Of a stretch of 64,000 nt of DNA, positions 16,440 through 24,611 are shown one piece after another. The stretch is from positions 1-64,000 of the forward strand of contig JAGCCX010000045.1 in the NCBI GenBank assembly GCA_017651465.1. The letters are read 5' to 3'. The notes beneath the pieces were generated by a model, which saw only the letters and a program-made list of their open reading frames with translations, made no database searches and was not told where the DNA came from. This DNA is from Bacteroidales bacterium. GTDB taxonomy: Bacteria; Bacteroidota; Bacteroidia; Bacteroidales; UBA932. Position numbers and translations under genes: made by a program. Numbering within the stretch: position 1 is the first letter of the stretch; every line of letters begins with the position of its first letter.

Positions 16440-16880
16440 TTAGAATTTATAAAGGTTCAAACCGATTCCGGAGTCAAAATAACGTTCGAGCACGGCGTTT
16501 TCCTGGTAATCCTGGACCACGAGTTCGCAGGCGCCGTTGACGCGCGCACTCAGTAGATGTCCTCCGACGCAGCTGTAGTCGCGCCGGCTTGCGGTAATGT
16601 GGATATGCAGATAGGGGGTGAACGGATCTTCGGGCTTCTGGGAGATGTTACCGGTCAGATTGGTAATCTCCATCTGTTCGCTGAAGGTCTTGTCGACGTA
16701 CTGCTTGGTGGCGGGGTCGAGGAAGCGGAAAGTGGCTTCGCAGATGGCCCCGAGGCCGTTTACGGCTCCTGCATAGATTTCTTTTTCCTTGCAGAATTCA
16801 CCGAGGGCTTGGCAAATCTCCACGTGATTGTCCAGGCTCAAAACGTAGGTCCCTTCCGATACTTCTTTATACTTGTACAT
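16440..16880 (-). CDS. PPC (DUF296) domain protein, possible DNA-binding regulator
   Basis: A 146-residue protein that is almost one PPC domain (the plant and prokaryote conserved domain, formerly DUF296). Family hallmarks are GAVNGLGAICEATFRF and the His-rich stretch YLHIHITASRRDYSCVGGHLL, where His residues bind a metal in solved members. Prokaryotic members are trimeric and are annotated as DNA-binding, although this is weakly tested. It lies directly upstream of dcuB in the same operon, so a role linked to dicarboxylate use is possible. Confidence 0.85.
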   Translation of the reverse strand: MYKYKEVSEGTYVLSLDNHVEICQALGEFCKEKEIYAGAVNGLGAICEATFRFLDPATKQYVDKTFSEQMEITNLTGNISQKPEDPFTPYLHIHITASRRDYSCVGGHLLSARVNGACELVVQDYQENAVLERYFDSGIGLNLYKF

Positions 16881-16927
16881 AGTCTTATGTGGTTTACTCC
16901 GTAAATATACAAAAAAAGGAGGAAACC

Positions 16928-16952
16928 GGGGCTGTTTATAAAAAACAGCCCC
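16928..16952 (-). terminator. Terminator-like hairpin after the gltX 3' RNA
   Basis: GGGGCTGTTT and AAACAGCCCC form a perfect 10-bp stem. On the minus strand a run of seven T follows ten bases later (about 16917-16911). It would end the long cell-wall transcript or the structured RNA just before the PPC gene. Confidence 0.7.
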
Positions 16953-17105
16953 GGGACCGGTATCAACGATCGCTGCTAAACCCTAGAAACAACGCAGCTC
17001 TCGTATCCTCCGATCCCGGACTATTCAGAAGTCAGCCGCTAAAGCTGCAGCCGGGGGGAAAGTAAGTCGGCAACGGGACCGGACCTTGTCCAAAGCCCGT
17101 GCCCC
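16928..17105 (-). ncRNA. Predicted structured RNA between gltX and the PPC gene
   Basis: No ORF covers this GC-rich stretch. On the minus strand CCGGGATCGG (17019-17010) pairs with CCGGTCCCGG (16960-16951), a 10-bp helix with one G-U pair. Inside it come a 5x5 internal loop, ACGA/TCGT, a GA/GA internal loop typical of sheared pairs, GCTGC/GCAGC and a 17-nt loop. Upstream are hairpins ACGGG/CCCGT and GACT/AGTC. The G-U and GA features exist only on the minus strand. No known class was recognised: it lacks the RNase P, tmRNA and SRP signatures. It may be an independent RNA or a structured 3' UTR of gltX. Confidence 0.5.
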
Positions 17106-17109
17106 GTCA

Positions 17110-18633
17110 TTAACATATAACTAACCGCTCTTCGGCCCTGCGGAAGCGCAAAAGAGCTTCCTCCCGGCCTATGAAACGCATTATATCAGCTATTCCGAGT
17201 CCGTTCGACGAACCCGTGAGTGCAAGGCGTATGCAGTTCATCACCTTGCCCATCGGCCACTCGTTGGCGCGGATGTATTCTTCCATCGCCTGGGCCGAAT
17301 CGGTATTGTCAAGCGCCTGCCGCGCCATATCTACATTCTCTTTCTTCCAGAACTTGGAGGCGTCTTTTTCTACATATTCCTCGGGAGCCTTGAACAAGTA
17401 CCAGGCAATGTCCCAGAAGTCGGACACGAATGTAGCCCTCTCTTTAATCAGGGCAACTATTTCCCGAACCTTCCCGGCCGGAGCGTTTACCCCGTGGGAA
17501 GCGAGTATGGGCATAAACAGCGTGCAGAGTTCCTCGTCGGAACACATACGCAAGTATTCTTTGTTGAACCATTTGGCTTTCTCCGGATTGAACTTGGCTC
17601 CGGATTTGCCCACTTTCTCGAGCGAGAAAGCCTCGATGAGTTCATCCATCGAGAAAATCTCCTGCTCCGTACCGGGATTCCAGCCCAGCATTGCAAGCAG
17701 ATTGACGAAGGCATCGGCGAAATAGCCGTCTTCGCGGTAACCGCGTGATACTTCACCTTCGGGAGAAGTCCATTTGAGCGGGAATACCGGGAAGCCCATC
17801 TTGTCGCCGTCGCGCTTGCTCAGCTTGCCGTTGCCGACGGGCTTGAGAAGCAGGGGCAGGTGGGCGAACTCCGGTCTCTCCCAGCCGAAAGCCCTGTAGA
17901 GCAGGAAGTGCAGGGGGAGGGACGGCAGCCATTCCTCGCCGCGGATTACGTGGCTTATCTCCATCAGGTGGTCGTCGACAATATTAGCCAGATGGTATGT
18001 GGGCAGTTCGTCGGCCTTCTTCCAGAGCACCTTGTCGTCAAGGGTGGAAGTGTTGACTTCGATATGTCCGCGTATAAGGTCTTCCATCACTACCACCTCG
18101 TCGGATGGCATACGGAAGCGTATAGTCCAGTCGTTGCGCTCTTCCAGCAGGCGTGTTACCTCTTCGCTGCTCATTGTGAGGGAGTTCCTGAGGGCGCCGC
18201 GGGTGGCCGCATTGTATATGAAGGTCTGCCCGGCGGCCTCGGCCTGCGAGCGGGCGGCTTCAAGCTCGGCCGCTGTGTCGAAGGCGTAGTAAGCAAAGCC
18301 GTCGCCGACCAGCTGCTCGGCGTATTTGCGGTATATGCCGCGGCGCTGCGACTGCCTGTAAGGAGCGTGAGGATTACGCTCGTCGGCCTTCTCGGCCAGA
18401 CGTCCGTCCGGTCCCAGGCCCTCGTCGGGCAGGATACCGCACCAGCGAAGCGACTCTATTATATACTCTTCCGCCCCGGGGACGAACCGATGCGAGTCGG
18501 TGTCTTCGATACGGAGAATGAAGTCGCCACCCCTCTTCTTTGCGAAGAGGTAGTTGTAGAGCGCGGTGCGTACTCCGCCCATATGGAGCGGCCCGGTAGG
18601 GGAGGGGGCGAATCTTACTCTGGTCTTTTTCAT
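17110..18633 (-). CDS. gltX: Glutamyl-tRNA synthetase
   Basis: Class I synthetase, 507 residues. The HIGH box reads APSPTGPLHMGG near the start and the KMSKS box reads KLSKRDGD. The usual Glu-binding RIEDTD stretch is present, followed by an all-helical anticodon-binding C-terminal half. It charges tRNA-Glu. The start ATG overlaps the ftsZ stop by four bases (ATGA), making gltX the last gene of the division cluster. In-frame stops directly follow the coding end, and then comes the predicted structured RNA. Confidence 0.96.
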   Translation of the reverse strand: MKKTRVRFAPSPTGPLHMGGVRTALYNYLFAKKRGGDFILRIEDTDSHRFVPGAEEYIIESLRWCGILPDEGLGPDGRLAEKADERNPHAPYRQSQRRGIYRKYAEQLVGDGFAYYAFDTAAELEAARSQAEAAGQTFIYNAATRGALRNSLTMSSEEVTRLLEERNDWTIRFRMPSDEVVVMEDLIRGHIEVNTSTLDDKVLWKKADELPTYHLANIVDDHLMEISHVIRGEEWLPSLPLHFLLYRAFGWERPEFAHLPLLLKPVGNGKLSKRDGDKMGFPVFPLKWTSPEGEVSRGYREDGYFADAFVNLLAMLGWNPGTEQEIFSMDELIEAFSLEKVGKSGAKFNPEKAKWFNKEYLRMCSDEELCTLFMPILASHGVNAPAGKVREIVALIKERATFVSDFWDIAWYLFKAPEEYVEKDASKFWKKENVDMARQALDNTDSAQAMEEYIRANEWPMGKVMNCIRLALTGSSNGLGIADIMRFIGREEALLRFRRAEERLVIC

Positions 18634-19877
18634 ATTCTACGTATTGCAGGTATGTTTTCGAGGTCGGAAATCTGCTCGCCGGCAGTTACCAGCAGGGCGG
18701 GCTTCTGTTCCGGATCGAAGCGGAAAGCGCGGAGGTTCTCCGACGAGCTGTATCCTATACGTGAGCCCACGTTGTCTTCGATAAGGCTGATGCCCTTGGT
18801 GCTGGCGGCCTCGCTCTTGTCGTATTTGAAGTTGCGGGTAATCATTATGTAATTGCCCATATCGCGGCGGGATCCGACTATGTCGATGAATTTCAGGCCC
18901 GTAACGATGGAGGTAATGTGTATGTGGTCGCCCACGGCGGGATCTTCGTCCCAGATGAGGCCCCTCTTGAAGTTGTTGGCCCCGCCCGTGTATTCGTCGA
19001 TGCGGCGGTTGATCTCGGACATATCGTCCATAGTGAGACCCTGCTCGTTCTTGCCTCCGGTTATGTTTACCAGCACGTTCTTGGCTGTGGTGAGGTCGAA
19101 GTCGTTCAGCAGGGGCGATTCGAAGGCCTGGCGCACCGCTTGTTCGATGCGGTCGGGGCCGCTGCCCTCGCCGTAGCCCATAAGGGCCATACCGCTGTCT
19201 TTCATCATCGCCATCACGTCCTCGAAGTCCACGTTGATGTAACCGGGCTTCTGGATGATCTCGATGATGCCCTTGACGGCTGTGGTGAGCACCTCGTCGG
19301 CCTTGGGGAAGGCGTTGTGGGTGAGCTGGTCGCCAAAGTGCTCGTAGAGTTTCTCGTTGTTTATGATAAGCAGCGAGTCAACGTTCTTCTCCAGCTCCTG
19401 GATACCGTCGATGGCCCTGGACATAGCCCTGTCGCCCTCGTTCTTGAAGGGGAGGGTAACTACGGCAACGGTGAGGATGCCTTTCTCCTTGGCCATCTTG
19501 GCAATGATAGGGGTGGCGCCGGTACCGGTGCCGCCGCCCATTCCGGCGGTGATGAAGAGCATCTTGGTGCCGGTGTCGATAATCTTCTTTTCTATCTCGG
19601 CCTGGCTGTCGATGGCCGCATTGCGCCCCTTGATGGGGTTGGTGCCGGCGCCCAGGCCAGCTCCCATCTGTATCTTGACGGGCACGGGGCTGCATTCAAG
19701 CGCCTGGGAGTCGGTGTTGCACACTACGAAGCTGCAGCCCTCGATACCGGTACGGTACATATAGGACACTGCGTTGCAGCCGCCGCCTCCGACGCCTATA
19801 ACCTTGATAATCTGGTCGGAGCGTTTCCAGTCCTTGGGAGTGGTAGCCTCCAGGTCTATATTGAAATCTTCGAACAT
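18630..19877 (-). CDS. ftsZ: Cell division protein FtsZ
   Basis: Tubulin-like GTPase that forms the division ring. Of 415 residues the GTPase core includes the tubulin signature GGGTGTG (114-120), VIGVGGGGCNAV near the start and the T7 loop region NVDFEDV. The C-terminal tail holds NIPAIRRI, the short conserved peptide that binds FtsA and other partners. The linker before it is rather short. It lies three bases after ftsA and overlaps gltX by four. Confidence 0.97.
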   Translation of the reverse strand: MFEDFNIDLEATTPKDWKRSDQIIKVIGVGGGGCNAVSYMYRTGIEGCSFVVCNTDSQALECSPVPVKIQMGAGLGAGTNPIKGRNAAIDSQAEIEKKIIDTGTKMLFITAGMGGGTGTGATPIIAKMAKEKGILTVAVVTLPFKNEGDRAMSRAIDGIQELEKNVDSLLIINNEKLYEHFGDQLTHNAFPKADEVLTTAVKGIIEIIQKPGYINVDFEDVMAMMKDSGMALMGYGEGSGPDRIEQAVRQAFESPLLNDFDLTTAKNVLVNITGGKNEQGLTMDDMSEINRRIDEYTGGANNFKRGLIWDEDPAVGDHIHITSIVTGLKFIDIVGSRRDMGNYIMITRNFKYDKSEAASTKGISLIEDNVGSRIGYSSSENLRAFRFDPEQKPALLVTAGEQISDLENIPAIRRI

Positions 19878-19880
19878 ATC

Positions 19881-21389
19881 TTATTTCTCCTCGTTGTTGT
19901 TACCCATATCGTCGTATAGTCCGGCCAAAGTGCCTTCGAAGCCTTTCTCTATCACCGAACCCACTTTCTGTCCCATTGTGGTCCAGAAGATTTTGAATCC
20001 CGAGGGTTTGTCACTCTTGGGCGGCTTGGGCGGCTTGGGAGCGCGCTTCTTGCCGTTCGACGGCGTCTTTACTATCTTGGAACCTACTTCCTTGTCGAAT
20101 TCGTCTTTGTCAAACAAGTTGCCCTGTCCGTTGGCGTCGGGAGCCACCTCTTTGTCTTTGACCGGCTCCTTGACTGTCTGCTCGACGGGAGTTTCCACCG
20201 TCTCGGCAATGCAGTTGAGGAAAGGATCGGAGGCGGATTCGAGTATCATTCCCACCGATGCCGACGCTTCGGCTTCGCCTATGCCGGGGCATCCGTCGGA
20301 CGAGAATTTGCGTGCCAGAGGGAATCCGACCCTCACGTTGTAGCCCGATTCCTCCTTGATGAGGTTGGTCAGGTTCGCCAGGTTCGCGCCGCCTCCCGTG
20401 AGCACTATTCCGCAGCGCAGACGGTCGGCGAAACCGCTCGCCTGGATAAGGTACAGGATAGCGCTTACTATCTCGCGGCAGCGGCTGGTTATGATTTCCG
20501 AGAGGTACTTGACACCCAGATGTTCGTAGGTGCCGTTCTCCTCGTCGTTGATCTGCAGTACTTTGTCGCCCATAGTCTGGAGCTTGTCGGGAAGGCAGGC
20601 GCCGAACGCGAGCTTGATGTTCTCGGCCAGCGTGTCGTCGAAGGCACACTCCAGGCGGATGTCGGTGGTTATGCTCTTGCCTCCGAAGGGGATGGAGCCG
20701 AAGTAGCGCAGGATGCCTCCCTGATAGATGGACAGGGAAGTGACTCCGCCTCCCATTTCGACGAGGGCCACACCGTTGGTCTTTTCGTCTTCTTTAAGTA
20801 CGGCTTCGCCTACTGCAATCGGTGCGAAGATGGCCTGGGCAAGGGCCACGCCCGCATCGTTGAGCATAATGTCGATATTCCAGGCGGCTTTCTTCCTGCC
20901 CACGAATATCTTGAAATTACCCGACAGCGATGCGCTGGTGGCGCCCACCACGTCCTCTTCGCTGCCGATGAAGTCGTCGGTGGCGAAAGACTGGGGGACG
21001 GCTCCGTAGATCACCTCGCTGCTGCTGTCCGAAAGGGGATAGTTGTCCAGGGCGATGCTCTTGAGCGATGCTATTTCATCCTCTCCAATGAGCATCGACG
21101 GGTCGCTGCGGTCGATCTTGGCGCTGGCAGTCTCCTGATGCACGTTGTAGCGGGGAAGTCCCACCACAAGCTGTGTGATTTTGATCTGCAGTTCGTCTTC
21201 GGCCTCCGCTATGGCGGCGCGAAGCGGCCCTGCGGCCTTCTTGGGATTGAAGACGCAGTTGTAGCGGATACCGGCCGACGGCCTCTCTTTGTAGTAGATG
21301 ATCTGGACGTTCTCGCCTGTGATCTTTGCCACGCAGAGTGCGAGTTTCGAAGTGCCCAGATCTACTGTCGCTATATATCTTTCCTGCAT
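19881..21389 (-). CDS. ftsA: Cell division protein FtsA
   Basis: Actin-like ATPase that tethers FtsZ to the membrane. The protein starts MQERYIATVDLGTSKLALCVAK (phosphate 1 motif); VALVEMGGGVTSLSIYQGG and IVLTGGGANLANL are the other nucleotide-binding motifs of the fold. At 502 residues it is longer than E. coli FtsA, mainly through a Lys/Pro-rich linker at about 410-455. The amphipathic C-terminal stretch FKIFWTTMGQKVGSVIEKGF probably anchors it to the membrane. It overlaps ftsQ by 19 bases. Confidence 0.96.
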   Translation of the reverse strand: MQERYIATVDLGTSKLALCVAKITGENVQIIYYKERPSAGIRYNCVFNPKKAAGPLRAAIAEAEDELQIKITQLVVGLPRYNVHQETASAKIDRSDPSMLIGEDEIASLKSIALDNYPLSDSSSEVIYGAVPQSFATDDFIGSEEDVVGATSASLSGNFKIFVGRKKAAWNIDIMLNDAGVALAQAIFAPIAVGEAVLKEDEKTNGVALVEMGGGVTSLSIYQGGILRYFGSIPFGGKSITTDIRLECAFDDTLAENIKLAFGACLPDKLQTMGDKVLQINDEENGTYEHLGVKYLSEIITSRCREIVSAILYLIQASGFADRLRCGIVLTGGGANLANLTNLIKEESGYNVRVGFPLARKFSSDGCPGIGEAEASASVGMILESASDPFLNCIAETVETPVEQTVKEPVKDKEVAPDANGQGNLFDKDEFDKEVGSKIVKTPSNGKKRAPKPPKPPKSDKPSGFKIFWTTMGQKVGSVIEKGFEGTLAGLYDDMGNNNEEK

Positions 21390-22126
21390 ATTATTTGTTT
21401 GTTATATTTCAAATTCACGCTCTTGTAGTATCCCTCGTCCTTGGACGGGCGGATGTGGGAGAAGTACTTGCCCATCTTGGCAAACTTGGCGGGTATGTCG
21501 TCGGGGAAGCCGAAGATGAAGCGCTCCTTGCCGTCAACGGTCTTGAGCTCCACGTCGCCGCCCGCACCCACGCTGATCTTTTCTATCCTCTCTTTCCACT
21601 GCCTGGAAGAAGATATGTATGAACACAGTTCCAGAAGTCCTATGCTCCATTCGCTGTTCTGCCCGTCTTCGAGCGGAGGTATGTTGCCCTCGATCAGGGG
21701 CACGTCCGCGGTGTAGCTGCTGTGCAGGGGGAACACATATCCGGTCTTGTCGATGTAGAAGCCCTGGTCGCCCCTTTGGAAACGCAGGGCGGGGGCCCTC
21801 TGCACTATGCTCACGTGCAGGACTCCGTCGCGGGTGGTCCAGGCTTCGCTCTTCATAACCACGCTCTTCTCCTCGAGCATACGCTCCATCCGTCCCAGGT
21901 CGAGGCTGTCGAGCCTCTCGCCGATATATACTCCGTACTTGCGGTCCAGGAAGCCCCTGATGTCCTCGGGGGTCACAAACTCATAGGCATCCTTGATCTG
22001 TACGTCAAGGGCGTTGCACAGCACCTTGGAACGCCCTGCCTTGCCGCATCCCACCAGAAGGGCGAAAGCGGCCAGCATAAGCGCAACCACGGCGCATACC
22101 ACTATGAGTTTGAGAGATATTTTCAT
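21371..22126 (-). CDS. ftsQ: Cell division protein FtsQ (DivIB-like), with a lipobox-like motif
   Basis: Bitopic periplasmic division protein that links the ring to FtsL and FtsI. The 251 residues start with one hydrophobic segment (7-26) and continue with a POTRA-like region (about 45-110, YEFVTPEDIRGFLDRKYGVYIG) and the FtsQ beta domain. Its place between murC and ftsA is the usual one. Oddly, the hydrophobic segment ends LLVGCGK, a good fit to a lipobox with C27, so the protein could be lipid-anchored instead of membrane-spanning. The start overlaps murC by four bases. Confidence 0.85.
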   Translation of the reverse strand: MKISLKLIVVCAVVALMLAAFALLVGCGKAGRSKVLCNALDVQIKDAYEFVTPEDIRGFLDRKYGVYIGERLDSLDLGRMERMLEEKSVVMKSEAWTTRDGVLHVSIVQRAPALRFQRGDQGFYIDKTGYVFPLHSSYTADVPLIEGNIPPLEDGQNSEWSIGLLELCSYISSSRQWKERIEKISVGAGGDVELKTVDGKERFIFGFPDDIPAKFAKMGKYFSHIRPSKDEGYYKSVNLKYNKQIICRKDI

Positions 22127-23484
22127 CTTTCCTGAAGCATTTGCGTAATTGGTTCAACAAAGCGGTCTATGTTGCCTGCGCCGAAGCTCACCAGCACGTC
22201 AAGGCGCTCCTTGGCCAGGGTGTCCATAAGCTCCTCCTTACGGATGAGTATCTTTTCGGGCGCGGTGACGTCCTTGAAAATGAGCTCCGAGCTCACTCCG
22301 GGGATGGGTTCTTCGCGGGCCGGGTAGATGTCCAGCAGTATAAGCTTGTCCAGGCCGCTGAGGGCCTCTGCAAACTCGGGGGCGAAATCTCTCGTGCGGG
22401 TATAGAGGTGCGGCTGGAAAATGCCGGTTATCTTGCGCCCGGGGAAGATTCCGCGTATCGAAGAGATGGCGCTCGAGAGCTCCGCGGGGTGATGTGCGTA
22501 GTCGTCGATATATGCCAGGCCGGGGCGGTTTACCCTCTCGTCGAGCCTGCGCATCGCTCCCTTGAAGGAACCTATGGCGTGGCGCACCTTCTGGCCGTCG
22601 GCTCCGTGGCACAGGCACGCCGCGGCGGCGGCAATGCTGTTTTCGACGTTCACCCAGCCGAGGGCGCCGCAGCGTATGTCCTTGAGGGTGCCGCCGGGAT
22701 ACACGAGGTCGAAGGTGTAGTGCCCGCTCTCGTCAAGGCGCAGGTTGGTGCTGTGGAAGTCGGCCCTGGGATCGTCGAAGTGATAGGTGAAGATACGGGC
22801 GCTGACTTGATTGCCCTTGATGGGCAGGCCGTACTTGAGTATGATGGTCTCGTGCACCTGGGAAGCGAATTCGCGGAAGGCTTCCTGCACGTGCTCCAGG
22901 TCGCCGTAAATATCCAGATGGTCGGCGTCCATTGCGGTTATGACCGCTATGTCGGGGTGCAGCTGGAGGAAGGAACGGTCGAACTCGTCCGCCTCGGCCA
23001 CTACGGTAGGGTTGTGGCTCATAAGCAGGTTGGTGCCGTAGTTCTTTGAAATGCCGCCGAGGAAGGCGGAGCAGCCGTCGCCCGATTCGGTAAGAATGTG
23101 GGCGATCAGCGTCGATGTGGTGGTCTTGCCGTGCGTTCCGGCTACGGCCAGGCAGGTTTGGTCGCGGGTTATCTCGCCCAGCGCCTTGGCGCGCTTGACC
23201 ACTTTGTAGCCGTTGGCAATCACGAACTGCATCTCCGCAAGGTCAGCGGGAACGGCGGGAGTGAAAACCACCAGCGTGGATGCTTTGTCGGCGGGTATGC
23301 GCGAAGGATCGTCCTCGTAGTGGACGCTTATGCCTTCGGCTTCGAGGCTCGCGGTGAGCGGAGAAGGAGTACGGTCGTATCCCGATACTCCGTAGCCGCG
23401 GAACTTGTACCACCTTGCAATGGCACTCATTCCGATTCCGCCTATTCCGAGGAAATAGACATTCTTGAGTTTAGCTTCCGTCAT
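22123..23484 (-). CDS. murC: UDP-N-acetylmuramate--L-alanine ligase
   Basis: Adds L-Ala to UDP-MurNAc, the first step of the peptide stem. In 453 residues it shows the Rossmann start YFLGIGGIGMSAIARWY, the ATP-binding loop GTHGKTTTS, EADEFDRSF and, in the C-terminal domain, DDYAHHP. All belong to the Mur ligase family, and the GIGGIGMSA start and DDYAHHP mark MurC. It overlaps murG and ftsQ by four bases on either side. Confidence 0.97.
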   Translation of the reverse strand: MTEAKLKNVYFLGIGGIGMSAIARWYKFRGYGVSGYDRTPSPLTASLEAEGISVHYEDDPSRIPADKASTLVVFTPAVPADLAEMQFVIANGYKVVKRAKALGEITRDQTCLAVAGTHGKTTTSTLIAHILTESGDGCSAFLGGISKNYGTNLLMSHNPTVVAEADEFDRSFLQLHPDIAVITAMDADHLDIYGDLEHVQEAFREFASQVHETIILKYGLPIKGNQVSARIFTYHFDDPRADFHSTNLRLDESGHYTFDLVYPGGTLKDIRCGALGWVNVENSIAAAAACLCHGADGQKVRHAIGSFKGAMRRLDERVNRPGLAYIDDYAHHPAELSSAISSIRGIFPGRKITGIFQPHLYTRTRDFAPEFAEALSGLDKLILLDIYPAREEPIPGVSSELIFKDVTAPEKILIRKEELMDTLAKERLDVLVSFGAGNIDRFVEPITQMLQER

Positions 23485-24611
23485 TTCGCGAGTATTCTAT
23501 AAATTTCATCTACTATGGTCTGTGCCGCGTCGGGCAGGGCCATCGCCAGGGCGTTGCGCTCCAGGACGGCTATGCGCCCGGGGTCGCGGACAAGCTCCAG
23601 CGCCGTGTTCATAAGGTCTTTGGCCGCGTCGGCGTCCTTGACTATGAGAGCGGCGTCTTTGCGCACAAGGGCCATCGCGTTGTGTGTCTGATGGTCTTCG
23701 GCCACGTTGGGCGAGGGCACGAACACGGCTGCCTTGGCCGTGGCGCAGATTTCCGACACCGATGATGCTCCGCTGCGGCTGATGATCACGTCGGCCATAG
23801 CATATGCGAGGTCCATACGGCTGATAAAGTCGCTGTATCGTATGCCGGGCAGGTTGCGGCCTTCCATAAAGGCGTCGATCCCGGCCTTGTAGTATTTACC
23901 GCACTGCCAGAGTATTTCCACTCCTTCGCCTCCGGGGCAACCGGCCTCTATCCAGGCTTTCATCGCCCTGTTGAGGGTTCCGCTGCCCAGGCTTCCGCCG
24001 ACTATGAGAATATGTTTCCTGGAGCTGTCGAAGCCGTACATCTTCAGGCCTTCCTCCCTTTCTGCAGCTCCGTAGGGGTGCATTTCGGGACGTATGGGAT
24101 TGCCGCTGAGGATGATCTTGTCGGCGGGGAAGAAACGCTCCATTCCCTCGTATGCCACGCAGATGCTCTGCACTTTCGAGCCCAGCATCTTGTTGGTCAG
24201 GCCGGCAAAACCGTTCTGCTCCTGGATGAGGGCGGGAATCTTCATACGGGTCGCCGCCATAAGCAGGGGAGCGCTGGCATATCCTCCTACGCCCACCGCT
24301 ATCTGGGGCCCGAACTCCTTGATGATCTTGCGAGCCTTGGCGATGCTTGCCGCATACCTGAAAGGCACCTGGACGTCGTTGATTATGTTCTTCAGATTCA
24401 GCTGGCGCTGCAGGCCCACTATGGGCAGGCCTACGATGCGGAAGCCCTCGCGGGGAACTTTCTCCATCTCCATCTTGCCTTCGGCTCCTACGAAGAGAAT
24501 CTCGGTCTCGGGATTCACCTCCTTGAGCTTCTTGGCAATGGAAACAGCAGGGAAAATGTGCCCGCCGGTGCCGCCGCCGCTGATGATCACCTTTAGTTTA
24601 CTGTACTCCAT
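23481..24611 (-). CDS. murG: Lipid II synthase MurG (GlcNAc transferase)
   Basis: Membrane-associated GT28 glycosyltransferase that adds GlcNAc to lipid I, giving lipid II. In 376 residues it has the glycine-rich start ISGGGTGGHIFPAVSIA, a second loop GVGGYASAPLL, and the donor-site region ISRSGASSVSEICATAKAAVFVP. It lies between ftsW and murC and overlaps both (14 and four bases). Confidence 0.97.
   Translation of the reverse strand: MEYSKLKVIISGGGTGGHIFPAVSIAKKLKEVNPETEILFVGAEGKMEMEKVPREGFRIVGLPIVGLQRQLNLKNIINDVQVPFRYAASIAKARKIIKEFGPQIAVGVGGYASAPLLMAATRMKIPALIQEQNGFAGLTNKMLGSKVQSICVAYEGMERFFPADKIILSGNPIRPEMHPYGAAEREEGLKMYGFDSSRKHILIVGGSLGSGTLNRAMKAWIEAGCPGGEGVEILWQCGKYYKAGIDAFMEGRNLPGIRYSDFISRMDLAYAMADVIISRSGASSVSEICATAKAAVFVPSPNVAEDHQTHNAMALVRKDAALIVKDADAAKDLMNTALELVRDPGRIAVLERNALAMALPDAAQTIVDEIYRILAK

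Noticed and set aside
16928..16952. Plus-strand terminator reading of the GGGGCTG hairpin
   Set aside because: No T run follows on the plus strand and no plus-strand gene ends there; the minus-strand reading fits the gene order.
16953..17105. Riboswitch or SRP/RNase P RNA in the gltX-PPC gap
   Set aside because: Checked for the conserved cores (GGAAGCAGC, GAGGAAAGTCC, B12 and TPP boxes) and found none, so only a general structured RNA is reported.
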